Source of the DNA: Guillardia theta CCMP2712
Taxonomy: Eukaryota > Cryptophyceae > Pyrenomonadales > Geminigeraceae
DNA: 64,000 nucleotides
Assembly: GCF_000315625.1 (NCBI RefSeq)
Contig: NW_005434652.1
Coordinates: 180,367 to 244,366 of the forward strand
Direction: 5' to 3'
This document shows positions 55,237 through 64,000 of this stretch, piece after piece (position 1 is the stretch's first letter; each line of letters begins with the position of its first letter). The notes beneath the pieces were generated by a model. It was not told the origin of the DNA. It saw only the letters and a list, made by a program, of their open reading frames with translations, and ran no database searches. The position numbers and the translations under genes were made by a program.

Positions 55237-57539
55237 GATCTACTGCGTGAGTTATGGCCGGAGGATAAGGTGATAGCTGGGCGGCGGGTCTGCAGGTAGC
55301 AATTGTATTGTGCTGTGCTTCATGCGATCCCCACCTGGTTTGACGTGGCGATCAGATTTTTGAGGAGGGAGCTTCTGAAAGTGAAGAGTCTAGTCATCCG
55401 AGCCTCCACGTTGCCATCGCACTCCAGCTCGTGGAGCATACTCCCAAAGGTCTGTGGAAGGATGAGCATGATGCGGTGGGCATTGACGAGGCCTTGTCAG
55501 TATGAGGGATCGATAGAGTTCTATGGCATGCGACTTGGCGGCATCGTCGACAGCCTCATTGTCCCTGCAGTCATCGAAGGTTGGAAAGGGCCGAGTGTTT
55601 TGAACTTGGTGGACAGTCATATCAAGGTGAAGTAAGCAACGACGATGATGTTGAGATGACTGGAATTTGCAGCGTGAGGGAGCAGAGAGCTTGTCTCAAG
55701 CGCTAGCTCGCTGCGGGGGGACGATCAAGAGGCTCGAGCTTGATGGGAACTACGTTGGAAGGATGGGGATCAGCCGACTCTCCGTGGCACTCACTCACTG
55801 CAGGAACCTTACGTTCCTCAGCTTGGGAAGAAACCTGATTGGGGACAAGGGGATAGGACATCTCGTCTCTTCCCTTCTCTTCTGCCCGCTGCAGCATCTC
55901 GACTTGAGCATCAACTACATCGGAGCAGAGGGTGCAGCGAAGCTGGCAAGTGTTCTCCCGCATCTCTCCATGCTGGAAGTCCTGATCCTCTTCGGGAACC
56001 CGCTCAAGGATGAAGGAGTAGAGAAGATCTCCAAAGTGCTTCTGCAGTGCTTCCTCTTGCAGAGACTGGACCTGAGCGTCAACGGGATCGGGGCGGAGGG
56101 AGCAGGAAGGCTTGCCCTTGCCCTCCCCTCCTGCACCAGGTTGAGAAGCCTCAACCTGAGGGGAAATGCCTTGGGAGACTTGGGAGTGAAGCTTCTGTCC
56201 TGGGCGACGCCGCAGTGTCTCGCGATGACTGAGCTCGACTTGAGCAGGAACAGCATCACGGCTGACGGCGCCTCGTCTCTCTGCAGGAAACTGGTGCCTG
56301 ACGTCATTGTGAATCTCGACCTGGCTGGCAACTTTTTGGGGGAGGAGGGAGCGATGGCCCTGGCCCTGAGCTTGAAGAGCTGCACCAGTCTATCGAGATT
56401 GGAACTGAGCAGGTAAAGGGATGGATAGATCCGTAAGAGTAGGTGCTTTCAGAAGATCAAGCATGTTAGCTGGAGCAGTGCCGATGTGGGCAAGGAGGGA
56501 CTTCAGAGGAGGAGCAGGATGATGATGACGACGACGATGAGGAGGAGAAGTTGGCATAGGTGGCGGTGGTGATGGTGGCGGTGGTGGTGGAGGAGGAGGT
56601 GGTGGTGGAGGAGGAGGGGGTGGTGGTTTTGGTAGCGGTGGAGGAAGATTTTCAGAGGATCATGGCACAATGTCATAATATGTACTTCGGCAGATGCCGG
56701 CTAGGATGTCAAGGGATCAAGCGGCTCATCCCTCTCAGACACAACCAGAGTCTCTCTCATCTCGGTCTGGGCCTGAACGATATCGGAGACTCGGGGGTAG
56801 AAGCGCTGCTGCCCTGCTTGTCGGACATGCACTGTTTGAAGTGGTAGATAATGATCCTCCCTCATTCCGTTCTGCTCCATCCCCATCCCCAGCCTCAGCT
56901 CTCCCTATCTCCTTCCAACACCACCTCCCTTGCCTCCTCTCCCTCCTCCTCTCCCTCCTCCTCTCCCTTCTCCTCCTCCCCAACTCGCACGTTTGTGTTT
57001 TCGTCCGGGCTGATTTCTTGGCAGGTTGGACTTGTGCGGCAACGGAATTACCGACCAGGGAGCTTCACTTCTGTGCTCTCAGTTCACCTCCTTGCTGTCG
57101 CTGGAAACGTTGAATCTCGGTGGAAACAATTTCTCCCTGGCAGGTAGTGAACGGGAGGAAACGCTGGAGTTTGTTGATGAGTACTGCCAGGAGTCGACAA
57201 GCTGCGGAAGGCGGCGAAGGAAGCAAGGTGATAGAACTAGCTGTGATTCTTTTCTGTTGTTTGCTGACCTGCAAGCTCTTCTCCGTGTGTGTTGACTGAG
57301 CTTTCTTGTCCCTCCTGCAGATCTCTCCGCACTCTTATCATCGGGAGTGAAGGAAATTGGGATGAAGGCTCAGGTGATTTTACGGCCCTTCACCATGACT
57401 ACTCCTTTACTTTCACCCTTTCCATGCTGCTCCTCGTCCTGTGTCTTTCTTTCTCTCTGCTTGATTCTCATGCTCCTCTCTGACGTGCTTGGAAGGTCTC
57501 CTATCCGTCGCTCTTCCTTGCGGCATCTTGCGATGGTGA
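55237..57539 (+). CDS. Leucine-rich-repeat (RNI/NLRC-type) protein
   Basis: Exons 55237-55269, 55356-55449, 55517-55626, 55673-56412, 56694-56843, 57025-57143, 57191-57227, 57321-57373 and 57496-57539 join in phase; earlier exons are likely. After an acidic linker the protein is a run of about 28-residue RNI-type repeats: VLNLVDSHIKREGAESLS, IKRLELDGNYVGRMGI, LTFLSLGRNLIGDKGI, LQHLDLSINYIGAEGA, LQRLDLSVNGIGAEGA, MTELDLSRNSITADGA, SHLGLGLNDIGDSGV and LKWLDLCGNGITDQGA. Such curved solenoids bind protein partners, as in RanGAP and NLR sensors. No NACHT or RanGAP catalytic Arg is seen. Intron 56413-56693 carries a GGTGGT repeat. Confidence 0.85.
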
Positions 57540-57778
57540 CGCCAACCCCCTTCCGTCCTTCACATTTTCTACAGAGCAACTTGTGTATACTAAAAGACTT
57601 GTTAATGAATCAACACCATAACCCTCAGTGCATTTGAGAGATGTGTCCCCGCATTGTTCGCTCCACGTCTACACTTGTCAAGGACAAGTGGTGGTCAAAG
57701 TTTCCAACACATCGTATTATTGAATCCATCAACAAGCAAAACGAATAACTATATGTACAGGCTCTTTCCGTTAGTCCT

Positions 57779-59376
57779 CTAGTTGTCAATATCCATGGCG
57801 TCAAGAGCCGCAGCTACTTCAAGAGTTTCATGACATGGCATAGTTTGTCCTTCCACGTGCTCATGAACGTACTGATTCCAGCTCTGATCGTTCATCCTTT
57901 GAAACCTGACAGAAAACAATCCTTTCCAAACAAGAAGCATATCGCCGCTGTTATCATCCAAAACTACAACCATCCCCTACGAAAGAGTCAGTTTCGAGCC
58001 AACTTATAAAAACGCCTTCCAAGATACAACGCATCATGATCCAAAATCACTGGGCAACATCAAGATGGCATCGTCTCTCACCGAGTTCCATGTCGGGTTA
58101 ACAAAACCATGCTCCGCAACCAACGCCAGACCATCGTACACAGCCTTCACGGGGATGGCATCGTCTCTGCTTCCTCTGCATGATCTCGGACAGTCGCAGT
58201 GGAAGTTGCAGGTGCAGTGATACATCTTCTTCAATCCGTTGGGCATGCCAGGAACGGGAAGCATTCCAGGATCTGAGGCATCTGAAACTAGAGGAGCATC
58301 GCAGTTGAGCGGGGCTCGGAAGGTTAGCTCGCCAGAGGGAACGTTAGGATCTCCTGTGCATTTCAGACCGACCAGCTCGGTGAATCTTGACGAGATCAAG
58401 TTGCAGACACTGACACAGATCAGCTCAGTGCCGTGAGGGCCGTATGCTCCTCTCCAGAGTCCTTGAAGCTCTCTCGGATCGAACTCCGAAGGATCCTTGA
58501 TCGCAGGTCGAGGGACTGCGGATTGATTCTTGCAGAGCATCAAAGCACCGGTGGAATATGATGGAGAGGAGTAGTGATCCTGCATGTATCCTGTTCGCCG
58601 GCGAATGTCTCTCGTCCGCTTGGGGGCCGCAGGGATCTCTTGTCTCAACGGGCTGCTCTCATGGCAAAGGTAAGAGTGTTTCATGTCCCCACGGCCAACA
58701 AGCTTGCAGAACAGAGATCCGCTGCTTCCACGAGTAAAGATGTTGACTCTGGCTTGTATATCCAAGTTTGATGATCCAGTGAAACCAAAGAAGTCCTTTG
58801 CTGCAAGAGTGTTGCCGCATGTAACCAGCACCAGACCTGAAGCCTCTACAGCCATCGTGAAAGGAGTGATCATATCAAACTTGCGGATGGGTTGAACTTC
58901 CATGGGATCGTGTCCGTTTAAGTGCGGAATCATCAATGATGCCACAATGTCTGTTTCGCGAATCTCGACCCTCAACATCCCTCCTCGCGGCTTGTTGTCT
59001 AACACCCAGTATCCATGAAGCCAGCCGACCTGGGACAAGAGCCGGAATACCCGTTTGTTGCTTCCAAGATTGCGAAACCATGTCGCAACAAGTTTTTCAT
59101 TCAGCTGCCATGGCAGCTCGCGAATCTTCTGTTGCCAGAGCATGTCATCGTCCGCAAGGGTAAGGAGCCTCCTGTTCACTGTCGACACTGTCCGCAGCAA
59201 GAACTTAGGAGGCATGTTCTCCATAATCCTTAGAAGGATCTCATCATCCAGATCGAACAAGGGAAGCGGTTGAAACCCCGGGACTCCCTGCGAGACAAAA
59301 CCATCACATCCTCGTTTCACTATGAACCTTGCTACTTCACCTGGGTTCGCAAATAACGCAGCACAGCCCAAGACAT
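57779..59376 (-). CDS. F-box protein, FBXO31-like
   Basis: Exons 59376-59341 (MSWAVLRYLRTQ), 59287-58082 and 57976-57779 are in phase; about 479 residues. The F-box is near the N-terminus (LFDLDDEILLRIMENMPPKF, then VNRRLLTLADDDMLWQQK) and would bind SKP1 of an SCF ubiquitin ligase. The C-terminal half contains the family phrase LQGLWRGAYGPHGTE, a Cys-rich insert (MYHCTCNFHCDCPRSC) and AEHGFVNPTWNS before a final strand set. FBXO31-type proteins recognise substrates for ubiquitination. Two alternative long read-throughs of the first and last introns stay open and can mislead ORF callers. Confidence 0.85.
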
Positions 59377-59879
59377 GATTGGCTTTTCAGTTCAGGCAGT
59401 TGAATGCTCTCAGTGAGGAAACCCTTTTGTAGAAGAAGTTTGCTCAGATAAATGTAACCTGCAAGAAATTCATTCAGCAAAAGAGGATGACAAGAGCTGA
59501 AGAGGCATCAAACGAAGCTTTGAAACAAAACAAGCTTTGCAACAAACGAAGCATCGATTGTGCCAAGAACCAAATGGATTCATGGTTAAACCATCAACAT
59601 TGAAAGAAGCAAGTAGATCATGGGGAAGGGGGCCGAGGGAACATGCTTGTTTCATATCGATCAGCCTAGCCGAGAAAATTGGATTTAGTCCATTTCTATA
59701 ATTTTCCAACATTTGCGCAGACACATTGCTACTGTACATTTCATTCCTCAATTCAGCACTCTGTACATTGTTGACAGTTTCCTATCATCTACGTCCGTCC
59801 TCCGTCCTCCTCCTCCTCTCCTCCTCTCCATGCGCTGCCTGTGCCTCCCCTTTGTCAGCTGCCATCTCGTGCCCCTCAA
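59377..59879. other. Upstream flank of the F-box gene
   Basis: A minus-strand frame 59751-59470 (MRNEMYSSNVSAQMLENYRN) is open but unsupported by domain or splice signals. Nothing else seen. Confidence 0.35.
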
Positions 59880-59884
59880 CCGCG

Positions 59885-60325
59885 GACTACCCCTAAACCG
59901 CCTGGCTGCTGACCTGCTTTACCCCTACCCCGATTTTCATGCACCCCACCCCTTTCAACCTCAACGATTTGCGGGGCAGTAAAGCAAGTGACTGTTCAGG
60001 GGGGTGGGGTCCGTTAGGGGATTTAGGCCTTAGAAAGTAATAAACCCAATTGTGAGTGACTGGTACAAAAAGTCAAATTGATTGGTATAAGAAGTCAAAT
60101 TCATATATAGAAACTACGTACAAATTGTAAAAGTATATTCTTCTTATGTGTACCGTGTTGCGTACTGCTGATACCTCAGGAGCTAATAATTGGAGAAGGT
60201 CATTTCGATGGGGGGTAAGGGTAGGTGAGAGGCTGTCGAGGGATGGAAGAATAGGGGTACTCAAAGGACAAGGTTCAACGAAATGGGGGGTAGGGTAAGT
60301 TAATGAGGATAACCCCTACCCCCAC
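59885..60325. repeat. G-run motif array 6, mixed orientation
   Basis: CTACCCCTAAACC, TTACCCCTACCCC and GCACCCCACCCC (59889-59952), then GGGGGGTGGGGTCC (59999), and after about 200 bp of AT-rich DNA GGGGGGTAAGGGTAGG (60209), GGGGTACTC (60253), GGGGGGTAGGGTAAG (60283) and ACCCCTACCCCC (60312). Confidence 0.55.
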
Positions 60326-60739
60326 TCACCCTCTTCGATCTTTTGACCAACCCATGATAAAAAAAAACAGACAAGAGGACAATTGTGCTGGATACGAAAA
60401 AATTCCATTTCGAGTGAGAAGCCCTTTCGTGATTAAAAGCATTCCGAAAAAGCTCAATTTCAAAAAAGATTCTTTATCCCTACATAGCAAAAGGTCGTCA
60501 TTTCGAAAATGTAGTAAATCAGAGCAAACGTTGGACGTCACGCAGTCGAAGAGCTTAACTGTATTGAACGTTTTCTTATGATCTCTCATAGAAAATGTTT
60601 GACCTTTCACCCACCCTCACTTGACCGTGACCGCCCTCGGGCAGCCCTTCCGTCCTGTTCATTCTTATATATATTTTAAAATGATGACCGCCCCTGGTCG
60701 CTGTTTCCGGTAACTAACCAACATAAATGCATTAAACCT

Positions 60740-60850
60740 CCTCCAGTCATCGCTCTCCGACTGCCCGGGGCTCGGGGCCCGGGTCCGGGGCCCGGGTCCA
60801 CTCACTGACACAGTCGGTCGTACGGGTCCGCCCCGGGCGGCCATTGATGA
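60740..60850. repeat. GC-rich block 3 (short)
   Basis: CCGGGGCTCGGGGCCCGGGTCCGG and the neighbouring GGGTCCGCCCCGGGCGGCC resemble blocks 1 and 2 in wording. It lies on the far side of array 6, the reverse order to the other two cases. Confidence 0.5.
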
Positions 60851-61235
60851 GCCCGACTGAATGAGGCGTGTAAAGGATATGAGAGGGTCGAGGTGGAGAA
60901 GGGAAAGTAGAAGAGAACGATGAGCAAAGACAAGAATGTTGAGGGAAGAAACAGAGAGGTAGACACCCACGAGTCAAGAGATCTTGTTCTTGGAGTATGA
61001 GGAGAGATGAATCTTTCATGATGTTGGTGATAGGTAACATCTACTCCAAGTTTCCTGCGCATGAAGGTTTTGATTGATGTGGCATGCGTCACGTGTACAC
61101 AGTGAATGAGTGTTGATATTTCCTTGGAGCCTCTTTAGCTCTTCATGTTGATTCTTCAAAGCTCGTGCTAATGAGAGGACAACTTTTTGCAGGACTGATG
61201 GAGTTTGCAAAACCTGTTCCCTACCAACCTCCACC

Positions 61236-63783
61236 ATGGGCAAAGTCAGCTCTATGTTCAGGTCTATCGTGCTTGACAGTCTTACAGGAATCTTTCATCA
61301 ATCCCATCCCACTTCGTTCCCATGGCATCCCTTCCTACCGGCATTGAACCGTGGAGGATACCAGTTCCCGACGGTATCAACTTGTGGATCAAACGAGACG
61401 ATAAGAGCGGCATGGGGCTGAGCGGGTAAGCGTAAGCTCAATCGTATAATGCTGCTGCTGATCAGGATCATGATGAGGACGAGGATGGTGGGTGGTGGTG
61501 GTGGTGATGGTGGTGGTGAAGATGGTGGTGGTGATGATGAAGATGAAGGTGAAGGTGATTATCATGATGATGGTAGCGGCGGTGCCAGTGGTGATGGTGG
61601 GTAGTGATAGAGGGGACTGCTCTTGATATTCGCCGTGTGCTTAGTAGAGGCCCTTGTCAGCAACAGTGGGAGGAGGATGCCAAAGAGTAGGGCTAGAAGG
61701 GACGCTGCTTGGGTATGAATGCATCAACCGGATATCATCTCGAGTCGATCATGACAGCGAATGGAGCTTGCTGTTGTCATTAAAAATTAAGAGACTTGTG
61801 CAGGAACAAAGTGAGAAAGCTCGAGTTTCTCATGGCAGAGGCTCTTGCTCGCGGATGTGATTGCGTTGTCACCATTGGAGGTGTCCAGTCGAATCATTGC
61901 AGAGCAACTGCTGTTGCAGCGAAGAAGCTGGTAACATGAATGTGCGACATGTTGTTTCGACATCATGCTGATATTTCTGCAAAGATAAGATCTTCTTCGT
62001 TCTTTTTCCACTACCCTTTGTCCTGTCTCTCTGTCTCTCTGTCTCTCTGTCTGTTTGCTTGTCTTGATTTTCATTTCTCGCTATCTTCATTGACTCGAAA
62101 CTACAGGGATTAGAAAGCTATCTCATATTGCGGCAAACTGATGCTGAACTGCAACAAAAAATCGATCCTGGTAAATGCCTTCGTATTCCCAGCAAATCGT
62201 TCACATTCCAGCCAGGGTTGACCGGCAATCTGATGATTTCAAGGATGGTTGGAGCCAATCTTGTAATGGTATCAAAGTCAGAATATGCCAGGTAGTCCAT
62301 TCGTTGAGACTGTGTTGCATGTCTACTTCCATGACAATGATTTGATACAACTTGGCAGGTTCGGTCAGAAAGTGCTTCTCAACAACCTGATAGAGCAACT
62401 GGAGCAGGAGGGGAAAAAGCCATATGGTAAGAAGATTCTGAAGCATTCAACTAACAATGCCTGAGCGGTTGTTCTTACTTTTGATTATTTCTCCTCATCA
62501 TTTTCTCGCTCTCTTTTCCTCTCTCCCCCTCTATTCTTCCTCGCTCATCCTTTGTGCTATTCTTTCCCGTCTGATTTCTCTATCGCTCGTTGTATCAGGT
62601 ATTGCTGTTGGTGGTTCTGTACCCCTCGGAGCGTGGGGTTACATCAAGTTTGTTCAGGAGCTACAGGAGCAGGTCATTTGCGATCTTCTCTGACGTCTCT
62701 TTCTCCTCCTCCTCCTCCTCCTCCTCATTCTCCCTTTGCTTTTTGCTGGCATACTCTCCTTGTCACCTTGCTGGCCTACTCCCGTTCCTCTATTCCGGTC
62801 CCTGTTTCCTGATGGAGCCGCAGATGCAAGCGATGAAGATGAATTTCTCTGATATCGTCGTAGCTTGCGGTTTCCTCCTCGTTCTCATCCCCCCTCTCTC
62901 TCCCCAACCTCCACACGCTCCCTCCTCCCTCTCTCCCCTCCCCTCTCCTCCCCTCCTCTCTCCTTCCCTCCTCTGCTCCCTCCACCTTCCCCTCCCTCCT
63001 CTTTCCTCTTTGCCCTCTCTCCTCTCTGGCTCTTTCTCCTCACTCCCCTCTCCTCTTCCTTCTTCCCATCATTCAACCCCCGCCTCGCCTCCTCCTCTTA
63101 CTGAGTATGAAACTGAGGCACAGTGAGCAGGCAGCGGAGGAACTGCGGCTGGACTTGCGATCGGTGTTTTCCTTGCCGGACTAAAGATCCGGTGAAGATA
63201 TCGAGGCAGAGGAGAAGAAAAGAAAGAGGGGGAGGGAAGGGAGGACCCGTGAGGAGGAAGAGTGTAGAGGGAAGTAAGAGGTAGGAGGAGGTGATGGGAA
63301 GATGGAGGGGTAAGAGCTAGGGGAAGACGGTGGGAGGATGGAGGGGTCATGACCAAGTACCAGGGTGCACGCGATTCTCGTTTGCGACGACAAGGTCAGT
63401 ATCCTCCTCCCACCTCGTCGCTCCTCCTACATCTTTCAACATTCTTCCCTCCCCTCACTTCCTCCTTCACTTCTACTTGTTCTCACTTCCTTTGCCTACT
63501 CAATTTCCCTTCCTGCTCCTGCCTACAGAATTACTTCAGGTGACTACTTTGCTCCTCACCCTTCCCCTTTCCCTTCCCCTTTTCCTCGCCTCCCCTCTAG
63601 CCGTAGTTCCCTCCTCCAATTTTCTTCTCCTAATCCTTTTCTTAGGCAACACATCCAAGACACGATCGATGCGCTCGGTGTACAAGCAAGTGCAGATGAG
63701 GTAGGGAGAGGGGATGGGGAGAGAAAGATGGTTGCAGAAGGACAGCAGACAAGGATGACATTGTAGAGGAAAAGGCGGTGGAA

Positions 63784-63820
<37 letters not shown>

Positions 63821-64000
63821 GGGCAGGAGCAGGAGCAGGGGGCAGGAGCAGGAGCAGGAGGAGGAGCAGGAGCAGGAGAGAAATGCAGCTTGACATCATC
63901 ATCAGATTGTGGTGCTCCACGACGAGTACCGAGGGAAAGCGTACGCGCTGAGCAGAGGAAGAGAAAGTGAACAGAGGATGGGAAGGATGGGGGGGGGGGG
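61236..64000 (+). CDS. D-cysteine desulfhydrase / ACC deaminase family PLP enzyme (3' end outside window)
   Basis: Exons 61236-61261, 61288-61425, 61804-61930, 62107-62170, 62216-62291, 62359-62426, 62599-62672, 62824-62869, 63131-63191, 63364-63394, 63529-63539, 63646-63700 and 63906 onward, all in phase. The fold-type II PLP signature is clear: [20 protein letters not shown] (Lys of [10 protein letters not shown] is the PLP Schiff base), [14 protein letters not shown] (Ser/Asn near substrate carboxylate), [34 protein letters not shown], then [10 protein letters not shown] (phosphate-binding loop). The family turns D-cysteine into pyruvate, ammonia and sulfide, or deaminates ACC. No targeting peptide, so probably cytosolic. 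Low-complexity (GGAGCA)n at 63782-63872 lies in the last intron. Confidence 0.88.
63782..63872. repeat. (GGAGCA)n hexamer repeat
   Basis: About 14 units with interruptions, in an intron of the D-cysteine desulfhydrase-like gene. Related hexamers occur in the WDR55 introns and at 43555-43620. Confidence 0.85.

Overview
The window is nuclear DNA from a eukaryote. Nearly every gene is split by short GT-AG introns, most about 35-100 nt, and intergenic DNA is full of microsatellites. A methionine sulfoxide reductase carries what looks like a signal peptide, then a transit region, then a twin-arginine lumen signal. That presequence points to an alga with a red-lineage complex plastid. My best guess is a cryptophyte such as Guillardia theta, but this is an inference from gene style, not a database match. 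I see no rRNA, tRNA, CRISPR array or prokaryotic operon.

Layout. 1-9.6 kb: a secreted TPR plus glycosyltransferase-like gene that runs off the left edge (-), a small unknown gene (+), plastid MsrA (-), a STAR/KH RNA-binding protein (+), an FHA gene and a PARP-type ADP-ribosyltransferase (+, possibly one gene). 9.8-12.8 kb: a direct duplication of about 1 kb. Each copy holds two convergent paralogous small genes sharing a 'DACLRSI' motif, and the right-hand minus-strand copy is decayed. 12.9-17 kb: a non-LTR retrotransposon with one intact 1348-codon ORF. 17-18.3 kb: a GC-rich block followed by a G-run motif array. 18.6-25.4 kb: a WW-domain gene (+) and small minus-strand genes. 25.9-29.6 kb: a cyclic-nucleotide-binding-like/IQ/EF-hand protein (+). 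30.3-32.5 kb: an EHD-type dynamin-like GTPase with a secretory N-terminus (-). 33.3-36.3 kb: DNA polymerase delta small subunit (+). 36.5-39.4 kb: a PDZ protein and a small membrane-anchored protein (-). 40-43.7 kb: a small gene (+) and a WDR55-type WD40 protein (-). 44.5-46.2 kb: a C2 plus permuted papain-fold membrane protein (+). 46.6-49.8 kb: an unknown gene and a second GC block with G-run array. 50.4-52.7 kb: a secreted RCC1/Myxo-disulfide-repeat protein (-). 53-54.8 kb: a 17-bp minisatellite and the longest G-run array. 55.2-57.5 kb: a leucine-rich-repeat protein (+). 57.8-59.4 kb: an FBXO31-like F-box protein (-). 59.9-60.9 kb: a third array and GC block. 61.2-64 kb: a D-cysteine desulfhydrase-like PLP enzyme (+) running off the right edge.

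The genes are mostly housekeeping (replication, ribosome biogenesis, RNA processing, ubiquitin ligase, signalling) and do not form a pathway or cluster. The less ordinary material is the duplicated DACLRSI locus beside the retrotransposon, the family of G-run arrays paired with GC blocks, and several unusual domain combinations. Exon coordinates were worked out by hand from reading frame, splice consensus and phase. Where phases join without conflict I trust them; 5' ends are the weakest part.
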